Positions 8,003 to 16,031 of a DNA stretch of 64,000 nt are shown piece after piece. The stretch is from Maricaulis virginensis (GTDB taxonomy: Bacteria > Pseudomonadota > Alphaproteobacteria > Caulobacterales > Maricaulaceae), in the NCBI RefSeq assembly GCF_027922185.1, contig NZ_BSFE01000001.1, positions 186,001-250,000 on the forward strand. Reading direction: 5' to 3'. The notes beneath the pieces are model-generated. The model did no database searches. It saw only the letters and a list, made by a program, of their open reading frames with translations, and was not told the DNA's origin. A program made the translations under genes and the position numbers. The first letter of the stretch is position 1; each line of letters starts with the position of its first letter.

Positions 8003-8911
8003 CTAGCTCCGCGGAACCGCCAGATTGCCCGAGCGCACGAAAGCCCGGGCGGCGCCGAAATCGCCGATCTCGAAATAATAGTGACCGACCGTGTCGCCGT
8101 GCCCGTCGATTAGCTCTATGCGGGCCGTCTCGCGCGGGTCGCGGGCGATGATGGCGTCCACGGCGCTTTCGGGGAAGTGGAAGACCAGACCGGTCCCGCC
8201 GGCGCTCAGGGCAGCCTGTTCGGCGGCGGTGCCGCGGCCGCTGGCCCAGACCAGCGCGCGGGCATAGTCCGGCGGCGTCCAGTCGGCCCATTCAGCACCC
8301 GCCGGAGCGGGGAAGTGGCCGTCCAGCGTCGGGTCGTACAGGTCCGGCTCCCGGCGCATGTCGCGCAGCACGAGAACAGCGGAGACCGCCCCCGGGGTTG
8401 CGGGCATGGCGGCGGAGAAGCGAATGCGGTCATCGAGACGGCTGAGGCCGACACGCAGCGTGCCGGTGTCCTGAAGCGCCGCCCAGCCGGGTTGTCCGGC
8501 AATGAAGGAGCGGGTCGCGCTCCAGCCGAAATCCTGACCGTCGAACTGCATGTCGCGCAGCCGCTGCCAGCCGATGAAGGCGTCGGCCACGCGGTGACGC
8601 AGCTCGGCGACTTCCGGCCAGCTGCAGTCCGTCGCACCGGCCTGGGCTTCGATTTCGTCGGCATAGTCGTCCAGGGCATGGGCCGAGACGCCGTCACGCA
8701 GCAGCGTGCCGCGGGCTTGCAGCCGGGCGGCATTCAGCGCATCGCGCTGTTCGGCGGTAAACAGGCCGCAGCGTGTGTCGAGATCCAGTGCCAGCTGGCG
8801 CTCGCCGAAGATCAGGCCGGTGGCCTCGTTGGCGATGGCCGGTCCGCTGGCGACCGTCAGTGCGGCGGCCAGTCCGGCAGCAGCGATCCGGCTTCTGGTT
8901 GAAAAGCGCAT
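8003..8911 (-). CDS. Secreted protein of unknown function
   Basis: This 302-residue protein has a classic signal peptide (basic MRFSTRSR, a hydrophobic core, and a cleavage-type ASGPAIA-NEA at about residue 27). The mature part has two cysteines (TRCGLF, TDCSWP), probably a disulfide, then a mixed alpha/beta region with repeated acidic loops. No domain is recognised. The last codons directly abut the 61-bp tandem repeat. A TTAA/CTAA pair with CtrA-box spacing lies about 70 bp upstream of the start. Exported location is inferred from the signal peptide. Confidence 0.65.
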   Translation of the reverse strand: MRFSTRSRIAAAGLAAALTVASGPAIANEATGLIFGERQLALDLDTRCGLFTAEQRDALNAARLQARGTLLRDGVSAHALDDYADEIEAQAGATDCSWPEVAELRHRVADAFIGWQRLRDMQFDGQDFGWSATRSFIAGQPGWAALQDTGTLRVGLSRLDDRIRFSAAMPATPGAVSAVLVLRDMRREPDLYDPTLDGHFPAPAGAEWADWTPPDYARALVWASGRGTAAEQAALSAGGTGLVFHFPESAVDAIIARDPRETARIELIDGHGDTVGHYYFEIGDFGAARAFVRSGNLAVPRS

Positions 8912-8978
8912 GTTCCGTCCCGTTCCCTACAGGTCCGGGTTTAGCAGAGACGCTTTTATGCCGCGTGAAGAAGAAGGG

Positions 8979-8993
8979 TTAATGCCCGGCTAA
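8979..8993 (-). promoter_or_regulatory. Candidate CtrA-type box (one mismatch)
   Basis: Read on the minus strand the site is TTAG-N7-TTAAC, one mismatch from the CtrA consensus TTAA-N7-TTAAC. It is about 70 bp upstream of the secreted-protein start at 8911, a plausible promoter position. One such match can occur by chance. Confidence 0.25.
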
Positions 8994-9019
8994 GGCATTG
9001 AGTAAAATGATATCCCGTC

Positions 9020-10693
9020 TCACGCACTGGCCCTGCGGCGGCGCATGGCGCCGCGCAGCAGCAGGAGAAGCGCCGCACCGAACAGCAGGAAGGCGGCATC
9101 GCGGGTGTGATCCACGGCGAGCTCCTGCACGCGCTCGAACAGGCTCGGCGGCTGGACGGTGAAGTCGAGCGGGGTCACACCGCGCGCGCTCCACACCGCC
9201 GCCCGGCCTTCCAGCGCCGACCAGAGACTGGAGCGGGCCAGCTGGCGGCCGGCGCTTTCGAAGGAGGCGATATCCGGCGCCGTCAGCGTACCGATCCAGC
9301 GGCCGGCATTGCGGCGGTCCTGGAAGAGCGAGGCGACACCGACACCCAGTTCCGCCCCTTCGCGGGGCGGGGTCGCTTCGCCGTCACCGTCGTCGGCATA
9401 GGCCGCCGCAGCGAGACGCATCAGGCCGCGCTGGCCGCGCGAGCGTTCGGCGGCGCGCAGGGCGGCGCGCAACTCGTCCGGCGCATTGCGGTCGATGATC
9501 TCGAACTCGGTCGAGTTGGGCCCGACGACCAGAAGATTGTGATTTGCGGGGGCCTCTTCCTCCGCATCGCCATACCAGGCGTAGAGCCAGGCTTCGCCAC
9601 CGATCAGCGCAGCGCGGGCGAGCACTGACAGGGCACCATAGCGGTCACTGTCGAAGCGGGTGGAGAACTGCACGGCAGTGCGGGCGCCCTGGTCGGCGCT
9701 GAAGGGCAGGCCCGAGGCCGCAAATGTCCGCAGGTCCGCAGTCCCGGCGAGGGACGGGTCGACCTCGATGGAGGGCCGGCCGAGACGGTCTGCCCGGATG
9801 GCGTCGGCGGCGAGGAAGGTCGCGCCGTGACCGGCAAACGAGCGCGCGCCCATCAGGCGGGCCGCTGCGGTCGCCTCGTCGATATTGCGTCCGGTGACGA
9901 CAAGGCGCGGCTGGCCGTCATTGTAGAAGGCGATTTCCGGACCCTGGCTGGTTTCCGAACGCAGGGCGGCCAGGTCGGTCTCGTCCAGACGGGCAATTTC
10001 GGCGATACGCACAACGAGATCGGCATTGGCGGTGTCGCCGGAGAACAGCGGCACTTCCCCGGCGCGCAGGGCGAGGCCCTGGGCAACGAGGCTTTCCAGC
10101 GTGATGCGTTCGCGGCCGGCTTCGGTGTCCAGCGCGATGCGGCGCGGCGCTGCGAAATCGGACCCCAGCGCCTGCTCGAGCTCGCCGAGTGTCGAAAGCG
10201 GTGCGACGGGCTCCAGCGTCAGGCGCAGGCGCGAGCGGCGCGCATCGACGATCCAGCCGGTGGCGGCGTTCTCGGTCGCATAGCTGATGGTCAGGGTGTT
10301 CTCGCCCGGGCGGAAATCGGCGGAGAAGAGCGCGAAACGGGCTTCCATCGCGCGGGCCTGCGGGCGGATGACGATCGGGTCGCCGCCATTGACGCTGACC
10401 TGGATGCGGCCATCCGTGCCGTCGCTGGCCGGCCGTGCTGCCAGGCGCAGCCAGGCTTCCGAACTGACCACATGCGGCGGCAGGGTGAAACGGATATCGG
10501 CGGCCGGCTGGGAGGTGGAGAGGACAAAGGCGTCGCCGCGGCCGTCGAGATCGGCAAGCGCGCGTTCCTCGGTGTTCACCTGTCCGGCATCAAGCTGTTC
10601 GGCCGGCGCAGCCTCCTGTATCGAAGACGCCTGAATACCGGACACGCACATGGACCACGCGAAAATGGCCGCCGACACAACACGAACAAACAT
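9020..10693 (-). CDS. BcsB-like membrane-anchored periplasmic protein
   Basis: The 557-residue protein has a signal peptide, a long beta-rich periplasmic body and one C-terminal membrane helix followed by a short Arg-rich tail (LLFGAALLLLLRGAMRRRR). This is the topology of BcsB, the periplasmic partner of cellulose synthase BcsA. Local features such as FRPGENTLTISY in a jelly-roll-like region fit the BcsB family. The ATG at 10693 has GGGAG upstream and is preferred to a GTG at 10708. No bcsA, bcsC or glycosyltransferase gene is adjacent, so its polysaccharide is unknown. Length is shorter than E. coli BcsB (about 780). Family assignment is moderately sure. Confidence 0.55.
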   Translation of the reverse strand: MFVRVVSAAIFAWSMCVSGIQASSIQEAAPAEQLDAGQVNTEERALADLDGRGDAFVLSTSQPAADIRFTLPPHVVSSEAWLRLAARPASDGTDGRIQVSVNGGDPIVIRPQARAMEARFALFSADFRPGENTLTISYATENAATGWIVDARRSRLRLTLEPVAPLSTLGELEQALGSDFAAPRRIALDTEAGRERITLESLVAQGLALRAGEVPLFSGDTANADLVVRIAEIARLDETDLAALRSETSQGPEIAFYNDGQPRLVVTGRNIDEATAAARLMGARSFAGHGATFLAADAIRADRLGRPSIEVDPSLAGTADLRTFAASGLPFSADQGARTAVQFSTRFDSDRYGALSVLARAALIGGEAWLYAWYGDAEEEAPANHNLLVVGPNSTEFEIIDRNAPDELRAALRAAERSRGQRGLMRLAAAAYADDGDGEATPPREGAELGVGVASLFQDRRNAGRWIGTLTAPDIASFESAGRQLARSSLWSALEGRAAVWSARGVTPLDFTVQPPSLFERVQELAVDHTRDAAFLLFGAALLLLLRGAMRRRRASA

Positions 10694-10712
10694 GGAATAC
10701 TCCCTCACCCGT

Positions 10713-10727
10713 TTAACAGATTATTAA
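10713..10727. promoter_or_regulatory. Candidate CtrA box, perfect TTAA-N7-TTAA
   Basis: A perfect TTAA-CAGATTA-TTAA lies in the 58-bp gap between the divergent BcsB-like gene (start 10693) and the DUF1491 gene (start 10752). The spacing matches the CtrA binding motif of Caulobacterales. In GC-rich DNA such a pair is uncommon. It could serve either gene. It is close to both start codons, so it might instead act as a repressor site. Confidence 0.45.
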
Positions 10728-10751
10728 GCAATTGAGCGGCCATCAACGGAA

Positions 10752-11093
10752 ATGAGCGAACTGAAGACGAAATTCTGGGTCGATGCCCTTGTCAGGCGGG
10801 CTGATACGGGTCTGGCGTCTGCCTATGTGATTCGCCGGGGAGACGAAGATGCGGGCGCCGTGCTCGTAAAGGTGGTGCTCGCGCGCGACCTGGCACAGCT
10901 CTATGTCCCGGCACGGGACGGTGAGGGAAAACGGGTGTGGACGCTGTTCCGCCGGGTTCCGGCGGGGGAAGCCGATATCGATGCCTATTGCCGGCGGCGT
11001 ATCGACAATGATCCGGACATCTGGCTGGTCGAGATCGAGGACCGGGACGGGCGCCACTTCCTGACCGAGCCGGTCGAATCGGCTGAGCGGTAG
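10752..11093 (+). CDS. DUF1491 family protein
   Basis: This 113-residue soluble protein matches the alphaproteobacterial DUF1491 family over its full length. Recognisable pieces are KFWVDALVRRADTGLASAYV at the start, a central WTLFRRVP and a CRRRIDNDPDIWLVEIEDRDGRHFL end. The family is small, cytoplasmic and has no established function. It begins 58 bp from the divergent BcsB-like gene, with a perfect CtrA-type box between them, and is followed after 67 bp by another small gene on the same strand. Confidence 0.85.
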   Translation: MSELKTKFWVDALVRRADTGLASAYVIRRGDEDAGAVLVKVVLARDLAQLYVPARDGEGKRVWTLFRRVPAGEADIDAYCRRRIDNDPDIWLVEIEDRDGRHFLTEPVESAER

Positions 11094-11160
11094 AAAAACC
11101 TTAACGTCATTCCGCGATGCTGGGTGACGCCAAAACGCTCATTTCGTAACGAGACGGACG

Positions 11161-11583
11161 ATGTTGTTCCTCTTCAACGATGTCGTGTTCGACCTGGGTG
11201 ATTTGAAGTCGGTGCTGAATGACGGCAAGATGCCGCTCACACCCGCCCAGATCGATACACTTACAGTCGGCCAGCTCAATGCGCTGGTCCGCGAAGCCGT
11301 ATTTGCCGATCCGGATGTCGCGCGCCGCAAGCCCGAGCATATCCGGCACCTGTGCGCGCTGATCTGCTATGTCGAGCCCGGGGCGAACGCCCTGCTGGCG
11401 GTGCGTCCCGACGGGGCGGCGAGCTGGCATGCCGTGGGGCTGCGCTATGCCAATGTGCCGATCACGACACTGGCCTATCTCTGGGCCGAGCAGGCTGACG
11501 GACGTCTGACGCCCTCCAAGGCAAACAGTGCGGTCTGGACGGCAGGCAGTGAACCCTTGCCTCAGGCTACGGGAACGGGGTAA
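11161..11583 (+). CDS. Hypothetical protein, 140 residues
   Basis: The protein is soluble, with no signal peptide or membrane segment. It begins with MLFLFNDVVFDLGDLKSVL and is rich in helices in its first half (DTLTVGQLNALVREAVF). I recognise no domain. The codon use, high GC at third positions and clean spacing to DUF1491 upstream and prfC 33 bp downstream support a real gene. No function can be proposed from the neighbours. Confidence 0.6.
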   Translation: MLFLFNDVVFDLGDLKSVLNDGKMPLTPAQIDTLTVGQLNALVREAVFADPDVARRKPEHIRHLCALICYVEPGANALLAVRPDGAASWHAVGLRYANVPITTLAYLWAEQADGRLTPSKANSAVWTAGSEPLPQATGTG

Positions 11584-11616
11584 CCCCCGGCTTGCATTGT
11601 CTTGCGAGCCCTGTAG

Positions 11617-13224
11617 ATGACTTCCAATTCGACAGACGCGCCGGAATGGGCGCGCCGCCGGTCTTTCGCCATTATCTCTCACCCGGACGCCGGTAAGACC
11701 ACCCTGACGGAAACCCTGCTGCTGTCCGCCGGCGCGATCCGCCTGGCCGGGCAGGTGCGGGCCCGCGGCGAGAACCGCCGTACCCAGTCGGACTGGATGA
11801 AGATCGAGCAGGAGCGGGGCATCTCGGTGTCCGCTTCGGTGATGACGTTCGAGCATCGCGGCCTGCTGTTCAACCTGCTCGACACGCCGGGCCACGAGGA
11901 CTTCTCCGAAGACACCTATCGCACGCTCACCGCCGCCGACAGCGCCATCATGGTGCTGGACGCCGCCAAGGGTGTGGAGCCGCGCACGCTGAAACTGGTC
12001 GAGGTCTGCCGCCTGCGCGACATCCCGATCGTCACCTTCATCAACAAGATGGACCGCGAGGCGCTGGACCCGGTCGATCTCCTGGAAGACATCCAGGACA
12101 AGCTGGCGCTGGATGCCACGCCGATGCAGTGGCCGTCCGGATCGGGCAAGCGCTTCAAGGGCGTGCTCGACATCGCCACCAATGATCTGCTGCGTTTCCA
12201 GAAGCCGGGCGAGGACCGCGATCCGCACGAGCCGGCCGAACGCGTTGCCCTGGACGGCAGTGCGATCGGCGAGGTGCTGAGTGCGGAGGAGGCCGACGAG
12301 CTGCGCGAGGGTGCAGAGGTCGCCAAGGAACTCTGTCCGCCCTTCAACCGCCAGAGCTTCCTGGAAGGCCATCTCACACCGGTCTTCTTCGGCTCGGCGC
12401 TGCGCGGCTTCGGCGTGCGCGAACTGCTCGAGGGCCTCGCCGACATCATCCCGGGACCGGCGCCTGTCACGGCGTCGTCCAACGGCAATCCGGTCGAGAT
12501 CGAACCGGGCGGCAAGGAAGTCGCGGGCTTTGTCTTCAAGGTCCAGGCGAACATGGACCCCAACCACCGCGACCGCGTGGCCTTCGTGCGCCTGTGTTCG
12601 GGCAGGTTCAAACGCGGCATGAAGCTGAAGACCGAAGCGGGCAAGCAGCTCACCGTGTCCTCGCCGATCCTGTTCTTCGCCCAGGACCGCGAGATCGCCG
12701 ATGAGGCGTTTGCAGGCGATGTGATGGGCGTGCCGAACCATGGCACGCTGCGCGTTGGCGACAGCCTGTCGGAGAGCGGCAAGATCCGCTTCACCGGCAT
12801 CCCCAATTTCGCGCCGGAAATCCTGCGCCGGGCCCGCCTGGCCGATCCGCTGAAGGCGAAACACCTCAAGAAGGCGCTGGAAAGCCTGGCCGAGGAGGGC
12901 GTCACCCAGCTTTTCCGGCCGACGCTGGGCGGCGACTTCATCGTGGGTGCTGTCGGTGCGCTGCAGATCGACGTGATGCGCGAACGTGTGGCGGCGGAAT
13001 ACGGCCTTGAGGTCGACTTCGAGGCAGCGCCCTACGAGACGGCGCGCTGGATCGAGGGCGATCGCGACAAGATCGAGGCTTTCGCCGACCGGCACAAATC
13101 GGCGATGGCCGTGGATATCAATGGCGATCCGGTCTTCCTGGCCAAGAGCGCCTGGGAAGTCTCCTATTCGGAAGAAAAATTCCCCGACGTGTCCTTCCAC
13201 CGGGCCAAGGAGCGTTCCGCATGA
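11617..13224 (+). CDS. prfC: Peptide chain release factor 3
   Basis: The 535-residue GTPase matches RF3 in full length (E. coli about 529). The N-terminal G domain shows the P-loop SHPDAGKTTLTE (about residues 22-33), the switch II DTPGHEDFSEDT and NKMD. Domain II and the C-terminal EF-G-like domain III follow. RF3 removes RF1/RF2 from ribosomes after peptide release. The SIISHPDAGKTT style and the TYRTLTAADSAIMVLDAAKGVE stretch separate it from EF-G and LepA. Its stop overlaps the start of the MscS gene (ATGA), suggesting cotranslation, although no functional link is known. Confidence 0.95.
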   Translation: MTSNSTDAPEWARRRSFAIISHPDAGKTTLTETLLLSAGAIRLAGQVRARGENRRTQSDWMKIEQERGISVSASVMTFEHRGLLFNLLDTPGHEDFSEDTYRTLTAADSAIMVLDAAKGVEPRTLKLVEVCRLRDIPIVTFINKMDREALDPVDLLEDIQDKLALDATPMQWPSGSGKRFKGVLDIATNDLLRFQKPGEDRDPHEPAERVALDGSAIGEVLSAEEADELREGAEVAKELCPPFNRQSFLEGHLTPVFFGSALRGFGVRELLEGLADIIPGPAPVTASSNGNPVEIEPGGKEVAGFVFKVQANMDPNHRDRVAFVRLCSGRFKRGMKLKTEAGKQLTVSSPILFFAQDREIADEAFAGDVMGVPNHGTLRVGDSLSESGKIRFTGIPNFAPEILRRARLADPLKAKHLKKALESLAEEGVTQLFRPTLGGDFIVGAVGALQIDVMRERVAAEYGLEVDFEAAPYETARWIEGDRDKIEAFADRHKSAMAVDINGDPVFLAKSAWEVSYSEEKFPDVSFHRAKERSA

Positions 13225-14399
13225 GCACCACCGCGACCGACAGTATTCCCGAACAGTTCCAGGAATTCTGGGGTATTGTCGTGAACGTCTGGGAGACGTC
13301 CTTTCTGGGCATCGGCGTCGGCCAGGGCCTGCTGGCCATCCTGGTCGTCCTGATCGGCATCGGCATTCGCGGTCTGATCGCGAAATGGCTGCTGGCCGCG
13401 TTGCAGCGCCTGGCCAGGCGGTCGGAGACCGAGTTTGACGATGCGGTCGTGGAGGCGCTCGCCGGGCCGATGAAGCTGGTCCCGGTGATCATCGCACTCT
13501 TCTTCGCCATCAATATCGTGCAGCTGGGCGGCGACGGGGCGCTGCGCGGACATCAATTCGTGCAGTCGCTGGTCGTGATCGCCCTGTTCTGGGCGCTGCA
13601 CAATGCGGTCGGACCGTTCGCCTTTGCCCTGCAAGGGCTGCGCAATGCGCTGACGCCGGTCATGGTCGACTGGCTGACCAAGGCGCTGCGGATCGTCTTC
13701 ATCGTGGTGGGGGCGGCGGCCGTCCTGCAGGTCTGGGATATTCCCGTTGCCGGCATCGTCGCGGGCCTGGGCCTGTTCGGTGTCGCCATCGGCCTGGGCG
13801 CCCAGGATCTGTTCAAGAACCTGATTGCGGGCATCCTGATCCTCACCGAGAAGCGCTTCCTGCCCGGCGACTGGGTGAAGGTGGACGGCGTGGTCGAGGG
13901 CACGGTGGAGGAGATCAATTTCCGCTCCACCCTGGTCCGCCGGTTCGACAAGGGGCCGGTCTATGTGCCGAACTCCAAACTGTCGGACAATGCGGTGACC
14001 AATTTCTCCCGCATGACCCATCGCCGCATCAAATGGGCGATCGGCGTACGCTATGACACGACGTCCGAGCAATTGCGCGAGATCCGCGACAAGGTGCTCG
14101 CCTATGTCTCCGACAATCCGGAATTCGCCGATCCGCCGGAGGTCGCGACCTTCATGCGCGTCGACGCCTTCGGCCCGTCCTCGATCGACTTCCTGCTCTA
14201 CTGTTTCACCAAGACCACCAATTGGGGCGAGTGGCTGCGGCTGAAGGAAGAGCTGGCCTTTTTCGTCAAGCAGACGGTGGAAGAGGCCGGTACGGAGTTC
14301 GCCTTTCCCTCGACCTCGGTCTATCTGGAGAGCGGTGCGGAAGTGTTCGAGCCGCCGCAGGACGGCACGGCGGGCGCAGTGGCCGCCGGCAAGGCCTGA
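13221..14399 (+). CDS. MscS family small-conductance mechanosensitive channel
   Basis: The 392-residue protein has about four membrane helices in the first 200 residues. The pore helix reads GIVAGLGLFGVAIGLGAQDLFKNLIAG, the Gly/Ala-packed TM3 of MscS, followed by the beta domain (FLPGDWVKVDGVVEGTVEEI) and the mixed C-terminal domain (FMRVDAFGPSSIDFLLYCF). The family releases solutes on hypo-osmotic shock at the inner membrane. The ATG overlaps the prfC stop. An extra N-terminal helix compared with the 286-residue E. coli MscS is usual for longer members. The gene converges on the DUF2336 gene with a six-base gap. Confidence 0.9.
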   Translation: MSTTATDSIPEQFQEFWGIVVNVWETSFLGIGVGQGLLAILVVLIGIGIRGLIAKWLLAALQRLARRSETEFDDAVVEALAGPMKLVPVIIALFFAINIVQLGGDGALRGHQFVQSLVVIALFWALHNAVGPFAFALQGLRNALTPVMVDWLTKALRIVFIVVGAAAVLQVWDIPVAGIVAGLGLFGVAIGLGAQDLFKNLIAGILILTEKRFLPGDWVKVDGVVEGTVEEINFRSTLVRRFDKGPVYVPNSKLSDNAVTNFSRMTHRRIKWAIGVRYDTTSEQLREIRDKVLAYVSDNPEFADPPEVATFMRVDAFGPSSIDFLLYCFTKTTNWGEWLRLKEELAFFVKQTVEEAGTEFAFPSTSVYLESGAEVFEPPQDGTAGAVAAGKA

Positions 14400-14405
14400 C
14401 CGGTC

Positions 14406-15488
14406 TCAGGCTGCCATATTCTTGCGCATGCGCCAGAAGCGCATGGCCCGGGCAGCGTCGTCGGCGCTGATCGCGTCGTAGAGCTGGCCCAGCTCGCGGG
14501 CATCCCGGAAGGCATCCTCGCCGGCGGCGTGGCGCAGCACGGCGAGCGTCACGAAGAGCGCCTTGTCGAAGCCGGCGGACTTGCAGATCAGCGCCAGCGG
14601 ATCGATCGATTCCTGCTTGATGGCCCGGCGGGCGGCGACGTAGTCGACCCCGGTCATTTCGGCAAAGGCAGCATAGAATTTCGAGTATTCGCGTTCGCGC
14701 AGGAGGCGCGCGAGCAGATTGCCGGTCAGCTGTTTGCGCAGCGCCATGGTCTGCACGAATTTCTGCGCAGCTGCGATGTCGCGATCCTCTGCCATGCGCT
14801 GGGCAAGCCGTGCCTTCGAGGCGGCCATGGCATGCTCGAGCACAGCCGGATCGACCGCGTCGAACCGTTCCATGATCCGCTCACGCAGGCTGTTGCCGAC
14901 GGTCAGCATCAGGTCCGCCAGGAGATCGTTGGGCGTGTCGCCGCGCTCGACCAGCGGCCCCTGCAGGACCGGTGAGCTCTCGGCGCGTTCGGTGACGGTC
15001 TCGAAGGTTTCGCGCGACAGGCGGGCGCCGTCATTGCGGATCAGCTGGGCGACGGTCTCGTCATCGCCGCGGCGCACGATCGTATCGGACAGACGCTCGC
15101 AAACCTCCTCGCGGCGCGACATGGCCTTGAGATGGCCCTGTTCGGCGGTTTCGGCGATGGAGAGCAGGTCTTCGTCGGTGAGCACTCTGGAGCGGGCCAG
15201 CATCGGGGCTGCCACTTCGATCGCATCCTGCGCCAGTTGCAGGACCAGGCCGCGCGGGGCCTGGGGTGCGTCGGCAAAGCGCTGGGACAGTTCCTCACGC
15301 GCATCCTGAGCGGTCTGTTCGGCCAGCGAGGACAGCAGTTCGTCGAACTTGCGCGAGGTGGCGCTGCCGCTGTCCGGCGTCTCCTCGAAGAAGAGATCCG
15401 TGACTTCACGCAGCAGGGTCCTCCGGCGCTCCGAGGACTTCTCCCTGGCCAGTTCTACCAGATTGTTCAGCTTGCTGACGACGGCCAT
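14406..15488 (-). CDS. DUF2336 domain protein
   Basis: This 360-residue, entirely soluble and helical protein matches DUF2336, found mainly in alphaproteobacteria. Repeated short helical units are visible, for example LLSIAETAEQGHLKAMSRRE and DDETVAQLIRNDGARLS, in HEAT-like style. The ATG at 15488 is chosen because GGGAG lies six bases upstream; a longer in-frame start at 15560 would add 24 residues without family character. The function is not established. It converges with the MscS gene with almost no space between the stops. Confidence 0.8.
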   Translation of the reverse strand: MAVVSKLNNLVELAREKSSERRRTLLREVTDLFFEETPDSGSATSRKFDELLSSLAEQTAQDAREELSQRFADAPQAPRGLVLQLAQDAIEVAAPMLARSRVLTDEDLLSIAETAEQGHLKAMSRREEVCERLSDTIVRRGDDETVAQLIRNDGARLSRETFETVTERAESSPVLQGPLVERGDTPNDLLADLMLTVGNSLRERIMERFDAVDPAVLEHAMAASKARLAQRMAEDRDIAAAQKFVQTMALRKQLTGNLLARLLREREYSKFYAAFAEMTGVDYVAARRAIKQESIDPLALICKSAGFDKALFVTLAVLRHAAGEDAFRDARELGQLYDAISADDAARAMRFWRMRKNMAA

Positions 15489-15638
15489 TGCCCACTCCCA
15501 CCGATCAGGGATCTCAGCTTCCCCCACGCGGGTAAACAAAGCGTCAGCCGGGGCGTGCAAATTGTCAGGTATCGTGCGTTTTTTATTTGCGTGAGCACAG
15601 GATCCGCCGGTCCGCAGGCGGGCGCCGCGCGATATCGC

Positions 15639-16031
15639 CTAGTCATGCTCACCATGCTGCATCGACTGCAGCGCGTCGATTTCGCGCGGGCTCGGCGGCC
15701 GTTCGGCTGCGGCCTCGATCCGTTGGACCAGATCGGCTGACAGGCCGGTCACCCGCCCAGGCGCGCGGAACGGGGTCGGCGCGGCAGAGAGCAGGGCGCA
15801 TTGCGTGTCCGGACCGTCCAGCCCGGCGACCGTCCAGACCCAGGACTGGCAGTTTCCATCGCGACTGCACAGGGCCGAACAGCCGGCGGGCGTGCCGTCA
15901 TCCATCGTGATGGAGGCATAGATCGCGCCGCGGCGCGCCCAGCCGTCCATGACGTCGTCTGCACTCGCCGGGCCGGCCGCGAGGACAAGCGCGAGCAGGG
16001 CGGCCGTTCGCAGCAGGATCGCGGGGCGCAT
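15639..16031 (-). CDS. Small secreted PAN/Apple-like domain protein
   Basis: The protein of 130 residues has a signal peptide ending near AAGPASA-DD, then a single compact domain with the pattern of bacterial PAN-like modules: an entry strand (GAIYASITMDD), a C-x(3)-C helix (GCSALCSRDGNCQSWVW) and a later Cys (TQCALLS) preceding a turn with RAPG. Such domains bind proteins or sugars in the envelope; the ligand here is unknown. The ATG at 16031 shares one base with the TGA of the upstream GGDEF-EAL gene, so the two are probably one transcript. A GTG directly in front is an alternative start. Confidence 0.65.
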   Translation of the reverse strand: MRPAILLRTAALLALVLAAGPASADDVMDGWARRGAIYASITMDDGTPAGCSALCSRDGNCQSWVWTVAGLDGPDTQCALLSAAPTPFRAPGRVTGLSADLVQRIEAAAERPPSPREIDALQSMQHGEHD

